This document shows positions 34,293-42,835 of a stretch of 64,000 nucleotides of DNA, one piece after another; the stretch's first letter is position 1; every line of letters begins with the position of its first letter. The position numbers and the translations under genes are program-made. Source of the stretch: Hafnia alvei. Its GTDB lineage: Bacteria > Pseudomonadota > Gammaproteobacteria > Enterobacterales > Enterobacteriaceae. Below the pieces are notes generated by a model, which did not search any database, was not told where the DNA came from, and saw nothing but the letters and a program-made list of their open reading frames with translations. The DNA lies in assembly GCF_964063325.1 (NCBI RefSeq), contig NZ_OZ061315.1:3534001-3598000 (forward strand), written 5' to 3'.

Positions 34293-35357
34293 TTATCGAT
34301 GCGACAGAATATCTTCGTCACCACCCACTCGCATTTTGATACTTTCCAGTATCCACAGGATCAGCTCCTCACCGCTAATTTTGTCGCGGTATTCAGGAGG
34401 TAAATCCCGAGTATCAATTTCCCCGTCAATCATAATCAGCGGTTTTAAGCGGTTGCCCAGTTCAGTACCGCTAGGCAGCCATTGGAATTCACGCCCGGTC
34501 GGGTTGAGTTTATCGTAGCTGGTATAGAGTTCCCCTTTAATCCCACCAACAACCACCGTGGTACTAGGGAAGAAGGTTCTGAGTAGTTTGCCTTTGGAGA
34601 TGCGACTATCTAAAAAAGGTTGTTCATCTTTATTTAAACTACGCACATCAATGGTAATACGGCTCGAGGTATATTTCCCACCTGTGATGCCACGCCACGT
34701 AATGCCATAACTATCTTGCTTCTCAAGGCGCCCTGGGTAATATTGGTACTCGTTGTCAAGGCAATAGCCTTGATCATAGTGCGGATAAACATGATAGGCT
34801 ATTTTTTTTATATCCCGCATTTGAGCATCAGTTTTGTTTTTTAACTCCTGATCTAGTCTATCGGCTGATAGTGGACGAGGGATTTCTATCGACCTTCCTG
34901 TGACTAATATCCATTGTTTACGCTCGGGGACTGATTTTAAATAATACGGATGAAAGCGATATAAAGAACTCATCCCAATATCTGGATTCTTTTCTGTATT
35001 TGAATACTCCAATATTATCTTAGGATTAGAGTCCATATTTTTGTGCACAATGCGACTACCCTTGTTGTACTCACTATCTTTAGATATTTTTTCATTAATA
35101 TAATTAATCCAGTCTTTTTCTATATTTGGATAATCAGCTCTGACTGCCCTTACAATTTCAATGCTAAAGCTGTCAAAGGAATAACCGCCACTATTCATAT
35201 ACATAAAGTTAGGTAATTCAATTTCATAACGGCCAAAGCAGTGTTTTTGCGTGTGAAGTTGAGTACTCATAGCAGTATCCTTACGAAGAGAGTGTGGCCC
35301 ACAGCCGGTTGTTGATAACACCAAAGTGCTAAGTAATAACCACGATAAATGCCGCAT
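34293..35357 (-). CDS. Tli4-like immunity lipoprotein, copy 1
   Basis: The 354-residue product has an N-terminal export signal with a lipobox-like STTGC (Cys19; Thr at -3 is unusual). Two conserved Cys contexts, KHCFGRYEIELP and GYCLDNEY, resemble Tli4-type T6SS immunity proteins, which block phospholipase effectors in the periplasm. It is about 80% identical by eye to the tandem copy at 35567-36631. Differences are concentrated at about residues 85-135. The pair lies directly downstream of a lipase-like effector gene. The Tli4 assignment rests on pattern recognition and context. Confidence 0.72.
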   Translation of the reverse strand: MRHLSWLLLSTLVLSTTGCGPHSLRKDTAMSTQLHTQKHCFGRYEIELPNFMYMNSGGYSFDSFSIEIVRAVRADYPNIEKDWINYINEKISKDSEYNKGSRIVHKNMDSNPKIILEYSNTEKNPDIGMSSLYRFHPYYLKSVPERKQWILVTGRSIEIPRPLSADRLDQELKNKTDAQMRDIKKIAYHVYPHYDQGYCLDNEYQYYPGRLEKQDSYGITWRGITGGKYTSSRITIDVRSLNKDEQPFLDSRISKGKLLRTFFPSTTVVVGGIKGELYTSYDKLNPTGREFQWLPSGTELGNRLKPLIMIDGEIDTRDLPPEYRDKISGEELILWILESIKMRVGGDEDILSHR

Positions 35358-35360
35358 AGC

Positions 35361-35420
35361 TAATTCCTTTTATTTTTTTGGCGCGCTAATTTCAGCGTTA
35401 TAGGCCCAACTGGCGGTTTG
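35361..35420 (-). pseudogene. Fossil 3' end of the effector gene between the two immunity copies
   Basis: These 60 bases repeat, with one extra T, the last part of the effector gene at 36634-36693. In the minus frame they still encode QTASWAYNAEISAPKK and a stop. The effector itself ends with QTASWAYNAEISAPKNKRN. Similarity ends abruptly at 35420. This shows that the immunity gene was duplicated together with the tail of the adjacent effector gene, or that a second effector copy was lost. Confidence 0.8.
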
Positions 35421-35519
35421 TATGGATTTTATAAGAAGACTGCTCGATACAATTTTATATTTACAACACGACAAATACATTAGTCATATAGCTATTAAGG
35501 AAAAATATACGTTTGAGTC

Positions 35520-35552
35520 GCTAACGCCATGCATATAAATAATGGCGTTAGC
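35520..35552. repeat. Hairpin after the second immunity copy
   Basis: A perfect 11-bp stem gctaacgccat / atggcgttagc with an 11-base loop lies 15 bases beyond the stop of the second immunity gene. No strong T run follows on the minus strand, so it may be a weak terminator or an RNA-stabilising element. Confidence 0.5.
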
Positions 35553-35566
35553 TTAAAGCAGGCTAT

Positions 35567-36631
35567 TTATCGATGAGATAGAATATCTTCGTCACCACCC
35601 ACCCGCATTTTGATACTTTCCAGTATCCATAGGATAAGCTCCTCACCGCTAATTTTGTCGCGGTATTCAACGGGCAGATCGCGAGTATCAATTTCACCGT
35701 CAATCATAATCAGCGGTTTTAGGCGATTGCCCAGTTCAGTACCGCTTGGCAGCCATTGGAATTCACGCCCGGTCGGGTTGAGTTTATCGTGGCTGGTATA
35801 GAGTTCCCCTTTAATTCCCCCAACAACAACCGTGGTACTCGGGAAGAAGGTTCTGAGTAATTTGCCTTTGGAAGTGCGACTATCCAAAAACTCCTGTTCA
35901 TCTTTATTTAAGCTCCGAACGTCAATAGTTATATAGCTAGAAGTATCTTTACTTCCCGTCGTACCGCTCCATGTAATTCCGTAGCTATCTCTTTTTTCTA
36001 AGCGCCCTGGATAATATTGATATTCATTATCAAGGCAGTAGCCTTGTTCGTAGTGAGGATAGGCATGGTAGGCTATTTTTTTTATATCCCGCATTTGAGC
36101 ATCAGTTCTGTCTTTTAACTCCCGGTCAAGTCCATCGACTGATTGCGGGCGAGAGATTTCGATTGTCCTCCCCGTGGCCAATATCCATTCCTTACGTTCA
36201 GCGAATGATTTTAAATAATAGGGGTGAAACATATAAATAGAGTTTAATCTTTTAGATACTTCCTTTGATGTATCAATATACTCTAGCATAAGCCTTGGAT
36301 TATTCTTCATATCCTTATTAATTATTCGACTTCCGGGAGAAATAGCCACATCGGTTGAAACTTTGTTGTTAATATAATTAACCCAATCCTTTTCAATAGT
36401 TGGGTAGTCCGTTCTGACTGCCCTTACAATTTCAATGCTAAAATTTTCAAAGGAATAGCTTCCGCTATTCATATACATAAAATTAGGCAATTCAATTTCA
36501 TAAAGGCCAAAGCAATGTTTTTGCGTGGGAAGTTGAGTATTCATAGCAGTATCCTTACGAAGAGAGTGTGGCCCACAGCCGGCTGTTGATAACACCAAAG
36601 TGCCAAGTAATAACCACGATAAATGCCGCAT
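35567..36631 (-). CDS. Tli4-like immunity lipoprotein, copy 2 (effector-proximal)
   Basis: This copy starts two bases after the effector stop and is therefore the likely cognate immunity protein. It has the same length (354) and start (MRHLSWLLLGTLVL) as copy 1, with lipobox-like STAGC and the KHCFGLYEIELP and GYCLDNEY motifs. The first 70 residues and the last 90 are almost identical to copy 1, while about 85-135 differ strongly. That middle patch may set effector specificity. Export to the periplasm as a lipoprotein fits protection against a periplasm- or membrane-acting lipase. Confidence 0.74.
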   Translation of the reverse strand: MRHLSWLLLGTLVLSTAGCGPHSLRKDTAMNTQLPTQKHCFGLYEIELPNFMYMNSGSYSFENFSIEIVRAVRTDYPTIEKDWVNYINNKVSTDVAISPGSRIINKDMKNNPRLMLEYIDTSKEVSKRLNSIYMFHPYYLKSFAERKEWILATGRTIEISRPQSVDGLDRELKDRTDAQMRDIKKIAYHAYPHYEQGYCLDNEYQYYPGRLEKRDSYGITWSGTTGSKDTSSYITIDVRSLNKDEQEFLDSRTSKGKLLRTFFPSTTVVVGGIKGELYTSHDKLNPTGREFQWLPSGTELGNRLKPLIMIDGEIDTRDLPVEYRDKISGEELILWILESIKMRVGGDEDILSHR

Positions 36632-36633
36632 AG

Positions 36634-39072
36634 CTAATTCCTTTTATTTTTTGGCGCGCTAATTTCAGCGTTATAGGCCCAACTGGCGGTTTGCAGCTCC
36701 TTATATACCGCTGCACGAATTTTTTCGTCTTGATACAGGCTATCGTGATATTCACTGCATTCGACCTCCGTAGCCCCTTTCGCCGCCGACAGCGAAAGCT
36801 CGCCGTCACCAACGCTGCTGCCTTTTTGCAGCACAAACTCGGTTGGCAACACGGTTAAACTAGTCGTTGCCCCCGTCAGATACAGCGTACCCTGCCCGCT
36901 ATCTGCCAGTGAGCTAAACAAATGGGTACCTAATACCGAGTCAATGCCGTTGAGCAGGCCGCTGGCGTTAGCCACTCGTTGACCAAACTTTTGCCAGCTA
37001 TCCGGTGTTCCCAGTGGAGTCACGCTCTGTGCCTGCCAAACCGCTTTATCTCGCGACATAGGCTTACTGTTCTTGCCGCTCAATTGCTGAGTTTTATCTA
37101 GCCCTCCAGCTCCCAAAGTCGAATGAAATAATGAGGCATTTTTTAGATATCCAGACACAATCCGAAAATTATCATCGCAACGATCAGACTCAGCACAAAG
37201 CTTCTTCCCATCAATTGCTTTATACCAATGACTTTCATTTTGGTATTCCACATAGGTATCACTATCCACAACCATCGCCACCGGATCTGGGGCTTTTTCT
37301 CCCTCCACCAATGAAATAGACGGCGGCTGATAGCAAATCCATCCTTTCTCATAGCTATTATTGGGCAACACTTCCAGCGCGCTTTGGCTGTAGCTCAGTA
37401 CCATGGTGATTTCTGCCGCATTGGCACCGAGCACCTGATTACTGATATAGGCCAGCGCCTTATCTTTTGCAGCCTGATCGTGCTTGCTCCAGTCCACCGA
37501 TACCGGCGTTTGCATACCCGCACGGAACCAGCAATAGATATCTGGCATACCATCTATTGGCAGGCCAACATGCACTACTTTAATTAACTGAGATTTATCA
37601 AAGGAGGGGATAGCCTTTTTAATAACAACAGCACTGCCACGCGGTGTGCTTTTATCACTGGCTGCTGCTGCCGGGTGATTTTGACTGTCGGCATTATCAA
37701 AATTCTCCTTAGAGTTTGAATCCTTCTGAGAAGAATTTTCGCCAGAACCACTCCCTCCCGACGTCTCCGGTGATAAATCCGCAAGCATCGCCCGCACCAC
37801 TTGCCCACCCGCCCCATGCGAAATAATCAGTACCTTTTCAACCGGCTTTTTGGTCATCCATGTACCGTCGCCGCCGTCATCTGAGGTTTTGTACATCGCC
37901 ATAATCTGTGCAATACGGGTCGTGAGCCGCTGAGCACCGTCGGCACAGCCCTGCATCCAGTTAAAGCCCACCACGTGTAAGGGAAACGCGTAGCCTCCCA
38001 TCACCTTGGCAAAGTTGGCATCCGCTCCCCAGGGCGGTGGCGATTGTTTACTTGAATCGGTGGAGGGAGCCGCCGGAGGCGTCGGAGCTGGCGTTGACAC
38101 TGAGGTAACCGTTTTAGGCGCGGCAGTAGCTGCAGCAGGCTTGGATGCCGATTTATCGCTAAAATCAAACAGCGCTTCAATGGCAGCCAACAAGTCTTTC
38201 AGCGCTTTTCCCGTTGGCATTACTGGCTGGGGGATATCGCCCGGCAAATTCTGCCCCGCAACGCTAACGTCTTTGATATTAAAACGCGCATCCAAATGGC
38301 GCTGTAGCGTCATCAAAAATTCACCGTATTGATGCCAGCACACTTCCCCCCACCCCTGTTTAAAGCGCTGATCAATATCCTGCACCCGCACCGAGGTCAT
38401 GGTGCTGAAATAGAGGGTATCTGCGCTGCCTTTGGTTGCATCTTGGCTGATTTCAAGCAGGCTATCATCGCGGCCAATCTGCGTTCCCACCAGCATTTCC
38501 CTGCGTTTGCTCGCATCACGAAACATCCATTCCAATACCGAAATGGCCCCCCACACGTTACGCCCAATGCGCAAGATATCCTCAGCCTTCCCCATCGCCT
38601 CAAAGACATGGGTAATTTCTTTTTCGATGTGGGCAATTTTGGCTTTTATTTCTGCAAGTTGGGCCTTGAGTTTACTGGTAGTTTCTTTGGTATCGCCCAC
38701 CGCATCGGTGCTGGCTCCCTCAAGCCGCTTGCTAAGGCTATCAAGACCGAGAGCCTTAGCGATTTTTTGGCTCATCTGATACAGCGCCATCAGCGCGCCG
38801 TGTAACTGCGTCAATTTTTCCTGCAGCGCCAGCAGTTTTTTAACCAAAGGGGAGGCATTAGCCATCGCAGTCTGTTTGGTGATCATCCCGCTTAAATCAA
38901 TCGCAGCGGTGCCCAGTGGGGTGTGGTAACTGCCCATTCCCGCCATCGGATCCCACACCGTTTTATGATTTCTGGCATTAGATAAACGCGTTCCTAAGAT
39001 ATCCGGCACAAAAATCACCGGAATAACCACTTTCTTGCACTGGCATTCGCCACGACATTCATGATCGCTCAT
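36634..39072 (-). CDS. Lipase-like T6SS effector candidate (alpha/beta-hydrolase fold)
   Basis: The 812-residue product starts with IPVIFVPDILGTRL (about 17-30) and has VEKVLIISHGAGGQVV (about 411-426). These are the oxyanion-strand and nucleophile-elbow regions of alpha/beta-hydrolases. The elbow reads S-H-G-A-G-G, with Gly420 where GHSxGG lipases have Ser. Residues about 75-165 look like a coiled coil. A Pro/Ala/Ser-rich linker lies at about 306-349 and a Ser/Asn-rich stretch at about 436-475. There is no signal peptide, as for T6SS cargo. The start has a strong AAGGAGGTGA and overlaps the adaptor stop by ATGA. The position after vgrG, PAAR and DUF4123, and before the immunity genes, supports an effector role. 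Substrate is unknown. Confidence 0.75.
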   Translation of the reverse strand: MSDHECRGECQCKKVVIPVIFVPDILGTRLSNARNHKTVWDPMAGMGSYHTPLGTAAIDLSGMITKQTAMANASPLVKKLLALQEKLTQLHGALMALYQMSQKIAKALGLDSLSKRLEGASTDAVGDTKETTSKLKAQLAEIKAKIAHIEKEITHVFEAMGKAEDILRIGRNVWGAISVLEWMFRDASKRREMLVGTQIGRDDSLLEISQDATKGSADTLYFSTMTSVRVQDIDQRFKQGWGEVCWHQYGEFLMTLQRHLDARFNIKDVSVAGQNLPGDIPQPVMPTGKALKDLLAAIEALFDFSDKSASKPAAATAAPKTVTSVSTPAPTPPAAPSTDSSKQSPPPWGADANFAKVMGGYAFPLHVVGFNWMQGCADGAQRLTTRIAQIMAMYKTSDDGGDGTWMTKKPVEKVLIISHGAGGQVVRAMLADLSPETSGGSGSGENSSQKDSNSKENFDNADSQNHPAAAASDKSTPRGSAVVIKKAIPSFDKSQLIKVVHVGLPIDGMPDIYCWFRAGMQTPVSVDWSKHDQAAKDKALAYISNQVLGANAAEITMVLSYSQSALEVLPNNSYEKGWICYQPPSISLVEGEKAPDPVAMVVDSDTYVEYQNESHWYKAIDGKKLCAESDRCDDNFRIVSGYLKNASLFHSTLGAGGLDKTQQLSGKNSKPMSRDKAVWQAQSVTPLGTPDSWQKFGQRVANASGLLNGIDSVLGTHLFSSLADSGQGTLYLTGATTSLTVLPTEFVLQKGSSVGDGELSLSAAKGATEVECSEYHDSLYQDEKIRAAVYKELQTASWAYNAEISAPKNKRN

Positions 39073-39995
39073 GCCGTCACCTCCTTATTTTGCGGATACA
39101 TCATAAAGATTTGATGTTCCAGTTCATCGTCAACCAAGCTGTAACGCTGGAGCCGTTGATGTGACCATAAGGGATTAGGATCTGGGCTTATCCAGCGCTG
39201 TATTGGGCCAAAGAAGTCCGTTAATCGGAGCGAATCGAGTGTATTAAGCCAATGAGAAAATACGCGTGGATCGTGAAAACGAAACCGACTATTCCGGTCA
39301 TCATGTTGCTTGATATAAAGCAGACCTTGCAGATGGGTAACAAGGTCGTTGGCATCACCGTCTGCGACCAGCCATAACGTATTGATCGCGTAATTTGGGC
39401 GTGATAGCAGGTATTGCACCATGCGCGGTTTGGCCCATGCGGCTATCAGCCACGGACCATGGCTTTCCAAAGAACGGTCTGCCGCATTGAACAACGAATA
39501 ATGAGCAACATCCAAACCGCTAGCAAAACCCTGAGGTGCAGCATCTACTGCGCCGTCAATGATGGCCCACAGCGGCAACCCAGCCTCGCACCAGCGATAG
39601 ATAGCGCTGTGAGTTACATCCAATACGGTTGACGTCTGTTTAGCCGTATTACGTTGTTCTAACTTCGCCATTTGCAGCAGCGTATTTAGCCGTACGCTAT
39701 CAATCTCCCCGGTATGTAGTACATCGCGCACATCAGCAAGTTGCCAAAATGATTCACCGCCGCGATGCGATATTTCAATCCATATCGGTAGCCGGTAATC
39801 ATCCATCACCTTGTAGTGTTGAGCCAAAGCAATAATGGTTTCTAGCCGCCTTTCACCTTCCTCTTCGAGCAATATAGGAGGAAGGTCCTGTATGGCCATC
39901 ACCGTACGCAACGCATTCCCTATCAGCGTTTGCTCGCGCCCACTCTGAAGATTCTCTTGATCTTGTGCATTCAAATACCAGTGTTTCTTTTCCAT
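39069..39995 (-). CDS. DUF4123-domain T6SS effector adaptor (Tap/TEC type)
   Basis: DUF4123 proteins bind an effector and load it on its VgrG or PAAR tip. The DUF4123 pattern is visible in LFNAADRSLESHGPWLI followed by FRFHDPRVFSHWLNTLDSL and FFGPIQRW. The product is 308 residues from the ATG at 39995; a GTG one codon earlier is possible. It lies 10 bases after the PAAR gene and overlaps the effector start by four bases, so effector and adaptor are coupled. Confidence 0.88.
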   Translation of the reverse strand: MEKKHWYLNAQDQENLQSGREQTLIGNALRTVMAIQDLPPILLEEEGERRLETIIALAQHYKVMDDYRLPIWIEISHRGGESFWQLADVRDVLHTGEIDSVRLNTLLQMAKLEQRNTAKQTSTVLDVTHSAIYRWCEAGLPLWAIIDGAVDAAPQGFASGLDVAHYSLFNAADRSLESHGPWLIAAWAKPRMVQYLLSRPNYAINTLWLVADGDANDLVTHLQGLLYIKQHDDRNSRFRFHDPRVFSHWLNTLDSLRLTDFFGPIQRWISPDPNPLWSHQRLQRYSLVDDELEHQIFMMYPQNKEVTA

Positions 39996-40005
39996 CACGC
40001 TGTCC

Positions 40006-40284
40006 CTAGCCGATGATAAGACCCGGATCGCCCTGGACGATCACTCCGCCGTGCTTTGTTGATGACCCCATAACAGCGACTGCAATCCCATTTACCGTCA
40101 GTAACGGACTGCCAGTAGCGATAATGTCGGGGCCGCCGACAGCACAGACACATTTGTGGCCAACCAGCGCAACAGGTATGCCGTTAACCGTTAATGCCGG
40201 ATCGCCTTGTATGATTGGCCCACCAACATGAAAAGGAATCGGACAAACATGTTGATGACCAAGTAATGCAACGGGTACGCCCAT
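40006..40284 (-). CDS. PAAR-domain spike tip protein
   Basis: PAAR proteins form the sharp cone on the VgrG spike. The 92-residue product is a single PAAR domain with repeated GxPxLTVNGxPVA motifs and the His/Cys zinc-binding residues (GHQHVCPI, GHKCVC, KHGG). I use the ATG at 40284 (MGVPVALLGH), which has GGGAGA upstream and lies 14 bases after vgrG. The frame to 40347 would overlap vgrG and adds non-PAAR residues. There is no toxin extension, so the effector is a separate protein. Confidence 0.92.
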   Translation of the reverse strand: MGVPVALLGHQHVCPIPFHVGGPIIQGDPALTVNGIPVALVGHKCVCAVGGPDIIATGSPLLTVNGIAVAVMGSSTKHGGVIVQGDPGLIIG

Positions 40285-40297
40285 TGTTTTCTCCCTA

Positions 40298-42349
40298 TCA
40301 CAATGACTGTAAACAAATTGGACAAATTTCTGAAAGGGGATCGCCATTCATTGCCGTGGCACTTAAGGCCGACATCGAACTGCTCCCACCGCTGGTAATA
40401 CGCGTAACGGCCTTGATATTGACCAAATTCGACGATAGCGAAATGCCTGAGCTATCGATGACAATCTTGCCGCTAGGGCCTTGCAATACCACGCTTTTTG
40501 CCCCTTGCAATACCAGATCGTTGGTGTTGATCAGCACCTTTTTATTGGCCAGTAGCTCATAGGTTCCCGCTACCGTGTGATGGTGATCTCCCGCAATCTC
40601 CTCGGAAAAATCCGCACCCATTTTATCTTTACGCTGATTAAGAACATGAAACAAATACTGATTATCTATTTGTATTTGTTGGTTATTCATCACATTTATC
40701 ATCTGATCGTGATGGATGCGTTCGATATGGTCGTGAGTGACATCGCTGGTTTTATCGTTGCCAATTTCCTCAACCTGGTCGTGCTTGATCGTTTTAGAGC
40801 GATCTTGCTCGACTACGAGGTATTGGTTGTTTTTAACTTCAGTCTGCTGATCTTTTTGCGCATGCAGATAGACAAGCTGTTGCCCCTGCTCGTCTTCAAA
40901 TGAGAGTTCGTTATAACCGGCCCCTTTGTGGGTATCGGTGCGCAGCACGGTGCGCGTTTTATGCATAGGCAATGCGTGGGGAGGAACATTAACAACGTGA
41001 TAAGTACGGCCAGTAATAATCGGTTGGTCGGGGTCACCCTCTAAAAAATCGACAATAACCTCATGCCCAATACGCGGCACTGCCATAGCACCATAGCGGC
41101 TGCCCGCCCAACCTTGGGCGACACGGATCCAGCAAGAGCTGGTTTCGTTCCCTTTGCCTTCAAGATCCCAAGGAAACTGAACTTTGACCCGCCCCACTTC
41201 GTCACAGTAAATTTCTTCATTTTCCGGTCCAACTACTACCGCCATCTGTGGCCCATCAACACGCGGGCGCGCATTAGGTAAAGGCCGCCACGTTTGACCA
41301 TCTGGGATCATCAAAAAGTAGCTTTCCAGAAAAGTCCCCGTAGCACCGGCTTCTTCCCTTTGTGATTGTGGTTGCTGCCCTTCCGTTTTGAGCGAAATAA
41401 TTTGCCACTTCTGGTTGAATGGCTCATGTGAATGAGAAGTCATGGCAATGCACTGACCTGCCATCAAAGCAGGGCTATCTGAACGCCCCCGTGCTTGCAT
41501 CGCGTCCTGCCGCAGTGCGTCCAAACGATATCCCGTGTACGCCAGACCATTAAAATCCGTTTTATATCGCCCAGGAAAATCATAATGCAACGCTTCACTC
41601 CGCTGATGATCGCCCCGACTATGCTCTTGATAAAGCATTTCCCATGCCGGATTTTTGAAGGTGTACTCTTTAAGCAATACCTGCGCTGTACGCACGTTTT
41701 CTTCATAGCTAAAACGCTGAATACTTGCGCCCTCATTCAATCCGCGCTGATGCGGATTATAGGGAAGCGTTTCTCCCATTGGTAAAAAGGTACAATCATC
41801 AACAAACACGATTTCCTGTTTATTATTTTCAAAACGAAAATACCAAGAAATACCTTCTTCAGCGGCTAATCGTTCAATAAATGCCAGCGTTGATTCACGG
41901 TACTGCACGCAATATTCCCGCATTGGATGTTCATAACGCAGTTGGAAACTAAACTGAATGACATTAGCCTTGCGCAACAATGTAGTAATAATCTGTTGCG
42001 GTGTTTGCTGCTGAAAAATACGTGACGAATGCTCTAAAGACAGCGTCCATATAGCGGGTCGTAATGTGACGCTATATCGCGTGCGTTCATTTCCCGCATC
42101 GCTGTGGGAAAAGCGACTAATCACCCCATTTATTCGCCGCTGAAGCGCACCGTTGTACCAGATTTGTAGCTCAGCGGTATTATCGAGTACTCGGCCAAAA
42201 CTGATTTTCTGTAGCACACTCGAAAGCTCAACCAATAACGAATAAACCTGTGAGAGTCCTTCATCAAGGGTAAAGCTGACTACGTTAAATGTGTGTTCAG
42301 GCAATGATTGAGTGGTAAAGGTGAACTGTAATCCCGTGTTATCAGACAT
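40298..42349 (-). CDS. vgrG: VgrG spike protein (TssI)
   Basis: VgrG trimers form the puncturing spike at the tip of the Hcp tube. The 683 residues cover the gp27-like domain (about 1-370), the gp5 OB-fold (IYCDEVGRVKVQFPWD at about 385-400, with SSCWIRVAQGWAG) and the beta-helix needle up to about 645. There is no large C-terminal enzyme domain. The end is short and carries CPIC within the last ten residues. This is therefore a structural VgrG that should carry cargo through PAAR and DUF4123. Confidence 0.95.
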   Translation of the reverse strand: MSDNTGLQFTFTTQSLPEHTFNVVSFTLDEGLSQVYSLLVELSSVLQKISFGRVLDNTAELQIWYNGALQRRINGVISRFSHSDAGNERTRYSVTLRPAIWTLSLEHSSRIFQQQTPQQIITTLLRKANVIQFSFQLRYEHPMREYCVQYRESTLAFIERLAAEEGISWYFRFENNKQEIVFVDDCTFLPMGETLPYNPHQRGLNEGASIQRFSYEENVRTAQVLLKEYTFKNPAWEMLYQEHSRGDHQRSEALHYDFPGRYKTDFNGLAYTGYRLDALRQDAMQARGRSDSPALMAGQCIAMTSHSHEPFNQKWQIISLKTEGQQPQSQREEAGATGTFLESYFLMIPDGQTWRPLPNARPRVDGPQMAVVVGPENEEIYCDEVGRVKVQFPWDLEGKGNETSSCWIRVAQGWAGSRYGAMAVPRIGHEVIVDFLEGDPDQPIITGRTYHVVNVPPHALPMHKTRTVLRTDTHKGAGYNELSFEDEQGQQLVYLHAQKDQQTEVKNNQYLVVEQDRSKTIKHDQVEEIGNDKTSDVTHDHIERIHHDQMINVMNNQQIQIDNQYLFHVLNQRKDKMGADFSEEIAGDHHHTVAGTYELLANKKVLINTNDLVLQGAKSVVLQGPSGKIVIDSSGISLSSNLVNIKAVTRITSGGSSSMSALSATAMNGDPLSEICPICLQSL

Positions 42350-42357
42350 ATTGCCCC

Positions 42358-42771
42358 CTAGCCTCTGGCTTTAGCCAAAGCAACAAATGCGGCGATGTGC
42401 TGGTTAGCGGCCAGCGATTGGCAGGTGCTGGAAACATCAGTGCCATCCGCGGTTATACTTTGCTCAACTTTTTGCCCCATCTGATCGAGCTTAGCGTTAT
42501 ACATCCCCGTAGATTCACCGTTCGGGTAGTATTCGCGGCTATCCCAGCCCATATCCATGGCGGTAACAATAGCAATCATGCTCAGGGATTTATTAGCGGG
42601 TATATCTGCCACGCCGCAGTGGTCGCGTAGGTAAGCAGCACTGCCGATTAAATCGGCCAATCCGCTCATTTGTTCCTGCACGGAGGGCGTTGTGCCGCTC
42701 TCCGCTTGGCTCGCGCTAATTAAAATAGCGAAACTCAGTGCACCTATTTTTATCCATGCATTCTTTTTCAT
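42358..42771 (-). CDS. Small exported T6SS-associated protein of unknown function
   Basis: The 137-residue product has a clear signal peptide (MKKNAWIKIGALSFAILI, cleavage near SQA-ES). Mature Cys residues lie in RDHCGVAD and SSTCQSLA and could form a disulfide. I recognise no family. It lies between the VasL-like gene and vgrG, the same slot as the uncharacterised VCA0122 of V. cholerae. The ATG at 42771 follows a GAGGACGAG sequence; an upstream ATG at 42810 would place extra residues before the signal peptide. A periplasmic role in T6SS assembly is possible. Confidence 0.75.
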   Translation of the reverse strand: MKKNAWIKIGALSFAILISASQAESGTTPSVQEQMSGLADLIGSAAYLRDHCGVADIPANKSLSMIAIVTAMDMGWDSREYYPNGESTGMYNAKLDQMGQKVEQSITADGTDVSSTCQSLAANQHIAAFVALAKARG

Positions 42772-42835
42772 TAACTCGTCCTCGTTAATAAATACGCGGT
42801 GTAACATCACTCAAAACTCTATTATTGAGACTCTA

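Noticed and set aside
40006..40347. PAAR gene starting at 40347
   Set aside because: The extra 21 residues overlap the end of vgrG and are not PAAR-like; the ATG at 40284 has a proper ribosome site.
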